DNA from: Synergistaceae bacterium
GTDB lineage: Bacteria; Synergistota; Synergistia; Synergistales; Synergistaceae
NCBI GenBank assembly: GCA_030523725.1
Contig: JAUNHV010000002.1
Location: 124,001-188,000 of the forward strand
Direction: 5' to 3'
Length of the DNA: 64,000 bases
Part shown: piece by piece, positions 36,338-45,393 of the stretch
Layout: each line of letters begins with the position of its first letter
How positions within the stretch are numbered: the first letter of the stretch is position 1
Position numbers and translations under genes: made by a program
Notes under the pieces: generated by a model
The model's input: only the letters and a program-made list of their open reading frames with translations
Told to the model about the DNA's origin: nothing
Databases searched by the model: none

Positions 36338-38389
36338 TTACTTTTCCTTTTGAGGTAGTTTTTTAGGATCATTTTTTTCGCTGTTATTTTTCTGTAGTTG
36401 ACTTTTGACTTCTTGAGTTTTCTTCTCAAACTTTTCTTTCATTATTTTTTCTTGCCGTAGTTGTACCTTTTCACTTCTTATAAATCCAACGTCAGTCATC
36501 GGCCAATGGCAAACAGCAGCAAGCTGTTGACCAACAAACTGTGCCTGTTCAGCTGTTACTTCATTCAAACGAACAACTAGCTTAGAACCTATTTCTAGCC
36601 TATGCCATTGACTTTTGTAGTCAAATTCTTGTTTTATCACAAATGCCGATGATTCAGGTGGTGTGTTGGTAAGCGATGGATTTTGTATGACCGTATAGCC
36701 AACGGGGAATGATACATTAGCCATTTGTGTTATCGAAAAAGGAAATTTAAAATTGTAATTTTTTTGAGTAGGATTGAATGCTAATAAGGCATTTGGAATA
36801 CCACCAGGAATCCTAAATAACAAACGATTTCCTTGAACTATCGCTTCTTGACACTTTACATCAAAATTAAGGCGCGTTTTATTGGGGCCAGTCTGCGATA
36901 TATTTGTGCATTTCAGTTGTAGTCCAGGGATAGGAAGTGTAAAAGCGTTCTTAACAAAATCATCAATATTTTCCTTTGTCGGTTTTACGCCATTAGCAAG
37001 TAAGTTCTGCCACGTTCCAGCATAATCAACATTCAAGGTGCCAGTTGAGGTTCCATTTTCATCCAATTTTAGGTTCCAAGTGAAATCCAAATGGTTAAAG
37101 GCAGAACTAAGTGATTTTAACGTTTTTTTCTTTAACTTGCCATTGCTTTCAAAATACACTGTCTTTCCAGCAACTAGAGGTGAGTATTTATCAAAGCAAC
37201 CTGTATTATCTGGAACAAAATAGGAAACCCTACCACTTTTTTCTATAATTTTCATTACAGGTATATAAAATAGTTCCCTTGTAGCACTACTGCTTTTGTC
37301 GTTCATATCCTGACGCGCCATATATGTGAATTGAACCTTTGCTCCAAGCTGCTTTGCATATGAAGAGACGATAGCTACCTTCTCCCAAGTAGTCCAAGGA
37401 CCCTTGGTTGGAACAACTTCTGCATCCCTTACGCTAGTTTGGATGTCACCAGGAAGTGTATTATTTTTATCATCTATTATGCCAAGCATAGCACGGAGGT
37501 CGATTGTCTTAAAATCTTCAGGAATTTTTACATTACTGTATAATTCATCAAATAGCTTATTTAACGATGTAATTCCATTTACTGCACCAAGCTTATTTGA
37601 GAAGGCTATAAATGGAAGATGTTGCTCAACAAAGGGGTTTCCAATAGCTGCAAGCTGATTAGTATTGTGCCAAAGGTATGTGGTACTGTCGGCGTCTTCA
37701 ACTTTTGATGGATTATCTGCGTTTAATCCGTCAAAATGCAGTTCAATGTCCTTTGGTGTCTTCACCGTTAAACTTTGATCCCATATTGAAAATTGCCGAT
37801 CTGCAAATTCTGTATAAAAGGATAAATGTTCATTGGGAGCATAATGTTCCAAATAACTTATTACAATGACTCTACCTATTGCCTCGTCTGTTACGGAAAG
37901 CATGAGAGCAAAACCGCCACCTTCTAAATTTACAGGGCTAGCAATTAAAGGTGAAATTGCTGTCCCCCTTTGTGAATCATAAATTTTTGCATCCAATAAT
38001 TGAAGAGTAGTTCCTTTAGCCACTGGAATACATATAAATTTGTAACACTCAGGAACGCTTTCACCAATGTAGGCAATGACTTTTCTGGTTACGTCAAGAG
38101 AGTTATCTTTATTGACGTTAACCTTTGTATCCTTACGCCAAATAAAAGACTGTGTGGCTTCATTCATACTTGGAATGTTGGAAGCAAGATCTGCAACTTC
38201 AGCACTAGAATCCTCGAATTCACTAAACTTCTGTGGAATTTTAATGGAGTCACACTGTACTTTTAACTTAGCGCCGTTGACGTTAGTATGTAAAGACTCA
38301 CCAAGTTTGACACTTTTGGGCATATCTGCGAAACAAACTGAAACAAAAGCAAAGGTTAAAAGAAAAATCGACAATAAAAATTTTTTCAT
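36338..38389 (-). CDS. Exported DUF3857/transglutaminase-like protein
   Basis: Unknown function; probably periplasmic. The 683 residues begin with a clear signal peptide (MKKFLLSIFLLTFAFVSVCFA). A DUF3857-like beta domain follows (about 60-260), then a region laid out like a transglutaminase-core fold (about 280-420), a second beta-rich region, and a Lys/Gln/Glu-rich C-terminal coil (about 640-683). The place where a papain-like Cys would be expected reads GPWTTWEKVA, without Cys, so it is probably not an active transglutaminase. It lies between secA and argS with short gaps and no terminator. Confidence 0.6.
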   Translation of the reverse strand: MKKFLLSIFLLTFAFVSVCFADMPKSVKLGESLHTNVNGAKLKVQCDSIKIPQKFSEFEDSSAEVADLASNIPSMNEATQSFIWRKDTKVNVNKDNSLDVTRKVIAYIGESVPECYKFICIPVAKGTTLQLLDAKIYDSQRGTAISPLIASPVNLEGGGFALMLSVTDEAIGRVIVISYLEHYAPNEHLSFYTEFADRQFSIWDQSLTVKTPKDIELHFDGLNADNPSKVEDADSTTYLWHNTNQLAAIGNPFVEQHLPFIAFSNKLGAVNGITSLNKLFDELYSNVKIPEDFKTIDLRAMLGIIDDKNNTLPGDIQTSVRDAEVVPTKGPWTTWEKVAIVSSYAKQLGAKVQFTYMARQDMNDKSSSATRELFYIPVMKIIEKSGRVSYFVPDNTGCFDKYSPLVAGKTVYFESNGKLKKKTLKSLSSAFNHLDFTWNLKLDENGTSTGTLNVDYAGTWQNLLANGVKPTKENIDDFVKNAFTLPIPGLQLKCTNISQTGPNKTRLNFDVKCQEAIVQGNRLLFRIPGGIPNALLAFNPTQKNYNFKFPFSITQMANVSFPVGYTVIQNPSLTNTPPESSAFVIKQEFDYKSQWHRLEIGSKLVVRLNEVTAEQAQFVGQQLAAVCHWPMTDVGFIRSEKVQLRQEKIMKEKFEKKTQEVKSQLQKNNSEKNDPKKLPQKEK

Positions 38390-38426
38390 AAGTTATTCAC
38401 TCCCTCAATATGATTTTTAATTGTAA

Positions 38427-41111
38427 CTACTTATTTCTTCCACAACATTGTTTATATTTTTTACCGCTACCGCATGGGCATGGGTCATTTCTGCCAACTT
38501 TGGGACCATTTACAATTGGCGCAGTTTTTTCTGCTGTTGCAACTGCACCTGGATTTTTTCTGTTTGCCAAATCACTTACAAATTCGTCATGGGTCGCATT
38601 CCCACGATTGCGCCGTCCAGTGTCTTCATTAATGACAGACACGCGCCAAGCAAACTCGGTAATACTAGTCCTTATTTGTCCTAACATCTCTTGGAATAGA
38701 TTAAAGGATTCAAACTGATATTCTGTCAATGGATCTTTTTGACCTATGGCACGAAGTCCAATGGAACGTCGCAATTCGTCCATTGCGAGCAAATGCTCCT
38801 TCCAAAATTTATCTAGCACTTCCAAGAATATATAACGGAAAATTCCACGTGCATTATCTATGCCAAGCTCCAGTACTTTCTGCTCATAACGATTTGTAAT
38901 GGCAGAAGCAATTTTATTTCTTGTAGCATCTAGTTCTTCTTTTGTTTCAATGCCATTAAGCAATTCCCCAAGCGATGGCCAATAGAGTGAAGCAAGGCGA
39001 ATTTTTGCAGCTTTAAAGTCAGGCTCTTCATCTCCCTGTAGGTTATCAAAAATTGAATTGAGACATTCACTTGCTGTATCTTGTAATATGTCTTTCATTC
39101 TTTCTTCAATCTTTGGGTCTGTTAAAATTGCCTCACGTTCAGCATATATTGCTTCACGTTGTTTATTCATTACATTGTCATATGCAAGAAGCTGTTTTCT
39201 GATATCAAAGTGCATTTGCTCAACTTTTTTTTGAGCTCCTTCAATTGCACGACTCAAAAATGGGTGCTCAATCGCTTCACCTTCTTGAATTCCAAGCTTA
39301 TCCATGATGGTAGCAATCCTATCTCCACCAAACAAACGAATTAAATCATCTTCTAAGGCTAGATAGAATCTACTTTCACCTGGGTCTCCCTGACGACCAG
39401 ACCTACCACGAAGCTGGTTATCAATGCGGCGGCTTTCATGACGCTCTGTTCCAATTATTCTAAGTCCCCCGGCGGCAAGAACCTTGTCATGCTCATCAGA
39501 ACAAATTGCAGTGTATTTGCCTAATAATGACTTATATTCCTCTGGTGCGTCTTCTTTCGTTTTTTCTTCCTTTGCTAATTCAGTATCTGCTAATATTTTA
39601 GGGTTACCTCCAAGCATAATGTCTGTGCCTCTTCCTGCCATATTAGTTGCAACGGTTACCATGCCTAATCTACCAGCTTGAGCCACTATAGCTGCTTCCT
39701 TTTCATGAACCTTTGCATTAAGGACATTGTGAGGTACGCCTCTTGCACGTAAAAGCTTAGAGACCTTCTCTGAATGCTCAATAGAAGCTGTTCCTATGAG
39801 TATAGGTTGTCCAGTTTTATGGGCTTCTGCCACTTCATCTGCGACAGCAGTATATTTTTCATTTACGGTTTTATACACAACATCTGGATTGTCTTTTCTT
39901 ATCATTGGCTTATGCGTTGGAATGGCTAGAACTCCCATGCCGTAAATTTCTTTAAATTCTTCTTCCTCAGTCATTGCAGTTCCGGTCATACCAGCAAGTT
40001 TTTTATACATACGGAAATAGTTTTGTAGCGTAATTGTAGCCAAGGTTTGGTTCTCTCGCCCAACCTGGACACGTTCTTTTGCTTCTATTGCCTGGTGCAA
40101 ACCATCAGAATAGCGTCTTCCTTCCATAAGGCGACCTGTAAATTCATCCACTATTATTATTTCTCTATTTTTCACAACATAGTGGACATCACGGACAAAT
40201 AAATGGTGTGCCTTGAGAGCTTGAGTAATCTTGTGAGTAAGAGAGGAGTTTTTGAAATCTGTAAACAAATCCTCCTTACCAGATATTTTTTCAGCTGCCT
40301 TTATACCTGCCTCAGTTAGTGCAAGGTTTCTATCTTTTTCATCTACCTCAAAGTCGCGGTCTTTTACGAGCTTTCGCGCAATCGCGTCTGCTTCAATATA
40401 GCTTGCAGTGTCATCCTCAGATGGACCAGAGATAATAAGTGGGGTTCTTGCTTCATCTATCAATATAGAGTCAACTTCGTCAACAATGCAGAAATTATGT
40501 CCTCTTTGTACCTGTTGCGTTTTGGACACTGCCATATTGTCACGCAAATAGTCAAAACCAAATTCAGAGTTTGTGCCATAGGTTATGTCACAATCGTATT
40601 GAGCTCTACAGTCTGCATCTTCCATGAAAGGAACTATTACTCCGACGGAAAGTCCAAGCCCTTCATAGACTGGAGACATCCAAGCTGCGTCACGACCAGC
40701 AAGGTAATCATTGACTGTAACAACATGAACTCCTTTGTGTGTCATGGCATTCAATGCAACGGCAAGGGTAGCGACAAGTGTTTTACCTTCACCGGTTTTC
40801 ATTTCTGAAATATAGCCATCGTTTAATGCCATTCCTCCAATGAGTTGCTCGCGGAAATGACGAAGTCCAATTGTGCGGACAGAAACTTCTCGAACACGAG
40901 CAAAAACCTCGGGTAAAATATCATTCAATGTTTCACCATTCTCGAGTCTTTCATGAAAGAAATTTGTGCTTTCTTTTAATTCTGCATTTGATAGTTGTTT
41001 AACAGATTCTTCAAGTGAATCTATTTGATCTGCAATCGCTTCGTATTTTATAAGTGCCTTCCCTTTAGGATTTAGCCCTAGTGCTATTTTTAACGATGAA
41101 AAAATACTCAT
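38427..41111 (-). CDS. secA: Preprotein translocase ATPase SecA
   Basis: Motor that pushes proteins through SecYEG. The 894 residues show Walker A KTGEGKTL near 105-112, the DEVDSILIDEARTPL region with the DEAD-box motif near 207, and the HESRRIDNQLRGRSGRQGD motif near 620. A zinc-binding tail CPCGSGKKYKQCC lies at 878-890. ATG 41111 is chosen for its GAGAGG ribosome-binding site and because the usual SecA N terminus starts there; the 33 extra in-frame codons to 41210 contain the leader of the gene. Confidence 0.98.
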   Translation of the reverse strand: MSIFSSLKIALGLNPKGKALIKYEAIADQIDSLEESVKQLSNAELKESTNFFHERLENGETLNDILPEVFARVREVSVRTIGLRHFREQLIGGMALNDGYISEMKTGEGKTLVATLAVALNAMTHKGVHVVTVNDYLAGRDAAWMSPVYEGLGLSVGVIVPFMEDADCRAQYDCDITYGTNSEFGFDYLRDNMAVSKTQQVQRGHNFCIVDEVDSILIDEARTPLIISGPSEDDTASYIEADAIARKLVKDRDFEVDEKDRNLALTEAGIKAAEKISGKEDLFTDFKNSSLTHKITQALKAHHLFVRDVHYVVKNREIIIVDEFTGRLMEGRRYSDGLHQAIEAKERVQVGRENQTLATITLQNYFRMYKKLAGMTGTAMTEEEEFKEIYGMGVLAIPTHKPMIRKDNPDVVYKTVNEKYTAVADEVAEAHKTGQPILIGTASIEHSEKVSKLLRARGVPHNVLNAKVHEKEAAIVAQAGRLGMVTVATNMAGRGTDIMLGGNPKILADTELAKEEKTKEDAPEEYKSLLGKYTAICSDEHDKVLAAGGLRIIGTERHESRRIDNQLRGRSGRQGDPGESRFYLALEDDLIRLFGGDRIATIMDKLGIQEGEAIEHPFLSRAIEGAQKKVEQMHFDIRKQLLAYDNVMNKQREAIYAEREAILTDPKIEERMKDILQDTASECLNSIFDNLQGDEEPDFKAAKIRLASLYWPSLGELLNGIETKEELDATRNKIASAITNRYEQKVLELGIDNARGIFRYIFLEVLDKFWKEHLLAMDELRRSIGLRAIGQKDPLTEYQFESFNLFQEMLGQIRTSITEFAWRVSVINEDTGRRNRGNATHDEFVSDLANRKNPGAVATAEKTAPIVNGPKVGRNDPCPCGSGKKYKQCCGRNK

Positions 41112-41181
41112 AAAATTACCTCTCAATTTTTTTAATAATTCGTCTAGCTTCATTTCTACAGCAAAATCCAAGCTAATGGTA

Positions 41182-41210
41182 ATTATATACTTTTTTTTAA
41201 TTTTAGCCAA
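41182..41210 (-). promoter_or_regulatory. Promoter for secA
   Basis: Read leftward, TTGGCT (41210-41205) and TATAAT (41187-41182) are 17 bp apart, leaving a leader of about 65 bases before the secA ATG. No SecM-like arrest ORF is evident in it. Confidence 0.7.
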
Positions 41211-41267
41211 CCTTTAGGAGTCGGTTTTTGACTATTTTTACGAATTGGTCCGAACCTTTATCATTTA

Positions 41268-41276
41268 TGGTAAAAT
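41268..41276 (+). promoter_or_regulatory. Extended -10 promoter for the LMW phosphatase
   Basis: TGG followed by TAAAAT at 41271-41276, about 46 bp before the ATG. The -35 region is unclear. Confidence 0.4.
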
Positions 41277-41321
41277 TACAATAAAATTTTTTGAGGAGAT
41301 CGTGAGGAGATCAATTTACAT

Positions 41322-41777
41322 ATGAGAATTATGTTTATTTGCCATGGAAATATTTGTAGAAGTCCTATGGCAGAATTTGTATTGAAGGATTTAGTTCATA
41401 AGATTGGCAAAGAGAGAGAGTTTTTTATCGCTTCTTCTGCTACTAGCAGTGAGGAAATTTGGGGTGGCGTTGGTAATCCAATTTATCCACCAGCACAAAG
41501 AGAATTGCGTCGTCACAATATTCCATTTACAGACCACAGAGCTACAAAGCTTTTGCCAAGCGATTATGAAAAATACGACATGTTTATTTGTATGGATAGT
41601 GCAAACATGCATAATGCAAAAAGAATTTTGCTTGGTGATCCACAAAATAAGCTAGAAAAATTACTAGGCTTAAAAGACATCAGCGACCCATGGTACAGTG
41701 GTGATTTTACAACCACCTTCACTGAAATTGAGCAAGGGTGCAAAGAGTTACTCCAAAGAATCTTAAAAAATGGATAA
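41322..41777 (+). CDS. Low-molecular-weight protein-tyrosine phosphatase
   Basis: Removes phosphate from tyrosine or arginine side chains. The 151 residues open with the P-loop CHGNICRS (catalytic Cys7, Arg13) and carry the general-acid Asp in DPWYSG near residue 122. It has two copies of GAGGAGATC (41293-41301 and 41304-41312) before the ATG, so the ribosome-binding site appears duplicated. No tyrosine kinase gene is adjacent; such phosphatases often regulate polysaccharide export or, as YwlE, arginine phosphorylation. It stands alone between secA and a terminator. Confidence 0.93.
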   Translation: MRIMFICHGNICRSPMAEFVLKDLVHKIGKEREFFIASSATSSEEIWGGVGNPIYPPAQRELRRHNIPFTDHRATKLLPSDYEKYDMFICMDSANMHNAKRILLGDPQNKLEKLLGLKDISDPWYSGDFTTTFTEIEQGCKELLQRILKNG

Positions 41778-41790
41778 ATGTAGGTACAGC

Positions 41791-41826
41791 AAAAGCCCAC
41801 GCAAAATACGTTTTGCGTGGGCTTTC
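41791..41826. terminator. Bidirectional terminator between the phosphatase and nrdG
   Basis: A perfect 15-bp stem AAAGCCCACGCAAAA / TTTTGCGTGGGCTTT with loop TACG between convergent genes. Confidence 0.93.
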
Positions 41827-41828
41827 TA

Positions 41829-42512
41829 TTATCCTCTTATTACTGTGTTTGGAAAATATGCTAACAAATCTTCCCTTTTTGCTTCGCTTTGTTTCATAAA
41901 TTGTTTATCTAGCGTATTCAATGGCTTAAAACATTGAATAACCCAAGAGTCATCGTTAATAGCATTCTTGATTTCTTGTAAATCATGAATTGTATGTAAT
42001 GACGGAACAAATGTTGTCCTAAATTCGTGTGGAATTTCTTTCAAAATGTTTATTGAAAGAAATATTTTTTTCAATGTATCTTGAGTAATAATTTTACCAG
42101 TCAATCTTGAATATTGCTCTTCATTCATTGGTGCTTTTATATCCATAGCAACAAAATCAATAAGCTCATTATCTATTAGATTTTGCAAAATTTCTGGGTT
42201 AGTTCCGTTTGTATCTAGTTTTGTATTAAGACCAATATTTTTTATTTCCTGTAAAAAATTTTGCAACTCATCTTGCAATGTTGGCTCGCCACCGCTCACA
42301 CAAACCCCATCTAAAAAATTTTTTCTTTTTCTTATATCACTAATGATTTCGCTAATTGAATAGAGACCTTGAGCAGAGGTCACTATATTGCCATTATTGC
42401 ACCATGGGCATGCAAAATTACAGAATGGCGTAAAAACAGTTGATACAACATGAGCTTTCCAATCAAGAAATGAAGTTCTTACGTAGGCTACAATTTGAAA
42501 GTCATCTAACAT
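41829..42512 (-). CDS. nrdG: Anaerobic ribonucleotide reductase activating protein
   Basis: Radical SAM activase that creates the glycyl radical on NrdD. The 227 residues show CNFACPWC (Cys31, Cys35, Cys38), the GGEPTLQ SAM-binding segment near residue 95 and the LDTNGT strand near 122. It is longer than E. coli NrdG (about 155) and belongs to the larger NrdG2-like type. It directly follows nrdD (3 bp), which supports the assignment over other activases. Confidence 0.92.
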   Translation of the reverse strand: MLDDFQIVAYVRTSFLDWKAHVVSTVFTPFCNFACPWCNNGNIVTSAQGLYSISEIISDIRKRKNFLDGVCVSGGEPTLQDELQNFLQEIKNIGLNTKLDTNGTNPEILQNLIDNELIDFVAMDIKAPMNEEQYSRLTGKIITQDTLKKIFLSINILKEIPHEFRTTFVPSLHTIHDLQEIKNAINDDSWVIQCFKPLNTLDKQFMKQSEAKREDLLAYFPNTVIRG

Positions 42513-42515
42513 AAA

Positions 42516-44639
42516 TTAATTAGCCAAGACGGATTTTCTGTAACGATCCTTTAATTCACCACGCTTGCCCGCATTCCAGCTACTTGTTTTGGTAAAGTAG
42601 CCCGTTATCCTTGTAATACCATCAACATTATTTGAACCGCAGGTAGGGCACTCGTCTAGGAGTCCACGCTCTATATGGTCACACTCATTACAAACAGTAA
42701 ACTCTGGGCTAAAGGCAATCTGTGCATTTTCACTTTTGTCAAAAACTTTTTTTACAAAAGAAACAAGCGCGTCAGGATCTGGCTTCTTTTCACCACACCA
42801 AACGTGCGTAATTGAACCAGCCTTTATCATAGGGTGAAATGCTCCTTCGCGGAATACCTTATCTATAGGGTCTTGAGCCAGCTGATAATTCAACTGGGTG
42901 CTATTGGTGTAGTAAATCTCCCCAGATTCGATGTGTCCCTTGACATATTTTTTTGCAATTTCAGGCATTTGTTTCAAATCAAGCTTGGCAAAACGGAGAG
43001 CAGTACTTTCTGCTGGAGTTTGTTCCAAAATAATTTTTACGCCAAGCCTCTCGCTTAATTCTTGGCACTTCAAATCCATATACTGTATAACTGCCATGCC
43101 AAGTTGATGTGCTTCATCAGTTTCGTGAAGTTGGCTTCCTGTAGCAGCCTGTACCATTTCATTCAAGCCTAAAATTCCAATTAAGTGACTCGCCTTTCTA
43201 AGGCGTAAATATGGCTCCTCATCTCCCGAAACGCATAGTGCAGCGAGAGGACCATCTGTTCCAAGATCAAGAATTTGTTTCAAAAACTCACGCTTTTGCA
43301 TGTGTGCCTTTGCGACAAGCTCCATTTCTTCATTGATTAAATCAAAGAGTAATTCTTTGTCACCATTTGCTCTGTATGCTATACGTGGCAAATTTATTGT
43401 AATATTCTGCAAGGCACAATGGCGCATCTTCCATGGGTGTTTTGCCTCGTCCAAGTCCTCTGGGGTTAACTCAAAAGAAAGACGACAGCACTCTGAAAGT
43501 TTTGCAACTCCGCCACGGTCAAAAACGTAATAGGTATTTCCCATTTCGCTAGAGAGAAAAGCTGCTTTGTATAGACATTCCTGCCAACCTTCCTCCTTGA
43601 AGAAATAATCTGTTATATGCAATAACGGTTTAGGGAAGAAAAATGGTTGTTTTCTGCAATCCCCTTGAAGATATACATCAAAAAGAGCTGAAAGGAACAT
43701 TTTAGATTCCTTGTCATAATCAGCGTAGGTTTTGCCCGTAAATTTTCCGCCAGGCCCTATTGCTGGAACGTCACGGAAGTGGTTAGGAATTTCATAATAC
43801 AGGTTTATATCAGTAAAGGCAACTTGACCACCTCTGCCACCAGCAAGCTGATTAAATTCAAAGATAAGTTGCTGTGCAAGTTGGACATATTGTTCATATT
43901 TCCATCCAACAGTATAGGGAGCAAAATACATGTTTACTGCATCCCAACCAATTGCACCGGCAAAATGATTCTGCAAAACGCTCGTCATTTTTAACATATG
44001 AGCTAACAATACATCGGCATGTTTTGCTGGAGCAGACACACTAGTGATAGATGGAATATTTATCCCAAACCTAGCAACATAAGCCACACTTTGCCCGCTA
44101 CAATATGGTCTATCTATCATGCCCAAATCATGAAGGTGAATATCTCCGGCTAAGTGAGCAGCGGCTACATCCTTGGAAAAGACCTTTGAGAGTGCATATT
44201 CTTTTAAAACAAGCTCTGCAACGCTAAGGTTTATTGATTCTGGATTGTGTGTGATGTTAGAGTTTTCTTTGTTTCTATTAAATATCATGACTTCCAGGTC
44301 ATGAATCGGGATACCAATGCGAGAATGATCCACAAGCTTTGCTGTAAGTCCACGTTTGAAGAGTAAAACATTTACCATTTCGCGAATAAGATTTGTTGTT
44401 ACATTTTCTCTACCAAATTTTAACAAGTCTTCTTCTACTTCAAGGGCAATGCTTTCTGCTGTTGTGGGGTCAATACCCGTTTCAGAAATAAGCGCCTCAC
44501 AAATGCGTGAGGCATCCCAAGCTGAACGCTCCTCTTGTGCAAGCGCATCAACCATAAGAGCAAGGTCAGTTGACTCACCTACATTTCTGCCTGAGTTAAA
44601 TAACGTTGATTGTTTAGTCATTTTTTTTGATTTTTGCAT
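42516..44639 (-). CDS. nrdD: Anaerobic (class III) ribonucleoside-triphosphate reductase
   Basis: Makes deoxynucleotides without oxygen using a glycyl radical. The 707 residues have a short ATP-cone-like N-terminal region (about 20-95), the ten-stranded barrel, a zinc site with Cys650, Cys653, Cys665 and Cys668 (CNEC and CPTC), and the glycyl-radical loop RITGYFT with Gly at about 680. The allosteric N-terminal domain looks degenerate compared with a full ATP cone. It follows nrdR by 27 bp and is probably repressed by it. Its presence indicates anaerobic growth. Confidence 0.96.
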   Translation of the reverse strand: MQKSKKMTKQSTLFNSGRNVGESTDLALMVDALAQEERSAWDASRICEALISETGIDPTTAESIALEVEEDLLKFGRENVTTNLIREMVNVLLFKRGLTAKLVDHSRIGIPIHDLEVMIFNRNKENSNITHNPESINLSVAELVLKEYALSKVFSKDVAAAHLAGDIHLHDLGMIDRPYCSGQSVAYVARFGINIPSITSVSAPAKHADVLLAHMLKMTSVLQNHFAGAIGWDAVNMYFAPYTVGWKYEQYVQLAQQLIFEFNQLAGGRGGQVAFTDINLYYEIPNHFRDVPAIGPGGKFTGKTYADYDKESKMFLSALFDVYLQGDCRKQPFFFPKPLLHITDYFFKEEGWQECLYKAAFLSSEMGNTYYVFDRGGVAKLSECCRLSFELTPEDLDEAKHPWKMRHCALQNITINLPRIAYRANGDKELLFDLINEEMELVAKAHMQKREFLKQILDLGTDGPLAALCVSGDEEPYLRLRKASHLIGILGLNEMVQAATGSQLHETDEAHQLGMAVIQYMDLKCQELSERLGVKIILEQTPAESTALRFAKLDLKQMPEIAKKYVKGHIESGEIYYTNSTQLNYQLAQDPIDKVFREGAFHPMIKAGSITHVWCGEKKPDPDALVSFVKKVFDKSENAQIAFSPEFTVCNECDHIERGLLDECPTCGSNNVDGITRITGYFTKTSSWNAGKRGELKDRYRKSVLAN

Positions 44640-44666
44640 GTCTTTTCCTCAATATATAGTTAAAAA

Positions 44667-45116
44667 TTAAAAATTTCTTAGCTTTTCTATTTCCTCTGTA
44701 AATCCTTGTAGGTCAGTAAACTCACGATAAACAGAGGCAAAACGTACATAGGCAACATGATTGATTTTTTTTAACTCATCGGAAACCATTTCGCCAATTG
44801 TGGAACTTTTTATTTCACCGCCCATTTTGGTCAGAGCTTGCTCAATGTTTTCCCTTGCAGCTTCTAACCTCTCTAGTGGTACAGGTAATTTTGTGCAAGC
44901 ACTTTGCATGCTACGCAATATCTTATTTCTATCAAACTGCTGACGTGAACCATCTTTTTTTACAACCCATGGTGCTTGTTGCTCGTAGCGTTCATAGGTG
45001 GTAAAACGCGCTCCACACTTTGGGCAAACACGACGCCGACGGTTTACTAGTCCGTTATCTACCAAACGCGTCTCTATAACTTTTGTTTCCGTTGCATTAC
45101 AATACAAACAATTCAA
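44667..45116 (-). CDS. nrdR: Transcriptional repressor NrdR, TTG start
   Basis: Zinc-finger and ATP-cone repressor of ribonucleotide-reductase genes that senses the dATP/ATP state. The 149 residues start MNCLYC and have the zinc site Cys3, Cys6, Cys31, Cys34 (CPKCGARFTTYE) followed by the ATP cone (about 49-135). The start is TTG at 45116: it matches the family's N terminus, is preceded by AGGAG, and lies below a strong promoter. The frame is open to 45254, but that extension contains the promoter and cannot be translated from it. Heads an nrdR-nrdD-nrdG operon. Confidence 0.95.
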   Translation of the reverse strand: MNCLYCNATETKVIETRLVDNGLVNRRRRVCPKCGARFTTYERYEQQAPWVVKKDGSRQQFDRNKILRSMQSACTKLPVPLERLEAARENIEQALTKMGGEIKSSTIGEMVSDELKKINHVAYVRFASVYREFTDLQGFTEEIEKLRNF

Positions 45117-45147
45117 AATTATTATCTCCTGTTGATTAAGTGCTCGA

Positions 45148-45176
45148 ATTATACCACTACATTTAGCGTTTATCAA
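45148..45176 (-). promoter_or_regulatory. Promoter of the nrdR-nrdD-nrdG operon
   Basis: Read leftward, TTGATA (45176-45171) and TATAAT (45153-45148) are 17 bp apart, 31 bp before the TTG start of nrdR. It is one of the best promoters in the window. Confidence 0.82.
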
Positions 45177-45200
45177 GACAGAATTTTCCATATCTAGTGT
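45154..45200 (-). promoter_or_regulatory. Pair of NrdR-box-like operator sites
   Basis: Two 16-bp sites resemble the NrdR consensus ACACTATATATAGTGT: ACGCTAAATGTAGTGG at 45169-45154 (12 of 16) and ACACTAGATATGGAAA at 45200-45185 (11 of 16). They are 15 bp apart, the spacing usual for paired NrdR boxes. The first fills the spacer between -35 and -10, the second sits just upstream, so bound NrdR would block RNA polymerase. Matches were scored by eye. Confidence 0.72.
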
Positions 45201-45263
45201 TTTGGATTTTTTTGAAGAAAACTTAAGCAAATTCGCCATAAGCGCTCCGCTCACCTAACATAA

Positions 45264-45302
45264 AGAAAACGAGACATTGCAAATTTATTCGCAATGTCCC
45301 GT
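45264..45302 (-). terminator. Terminator after glgB
   Basis: Stem GGGACATTGC / GCAATGTCTC with a ten-base AT loop, followed leftward by GTTTTCTTT. It isolates glgB from the nrd operon. Between it and the glgB stop (45303-45393) lies a second inverted repeat, CCGTG / CACGG, with no other feature. Confidence 0.72.
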
Positions 45303-45393
45303 AATTTTTATGTAAGGAGCAATGTTGTTACTCCGCTTATGTTAGCCGTGATTTCACACGGTGCAAATGACTAGAATTTATAAAGATTTATTT

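Noticed and set aside
41112-41210. A longer SecA N terminus starting at 41210
   Set aside because: The extra 33 residues run through the promoter leader; ATG 41111 has the ribosome-binding site and matches the family start.
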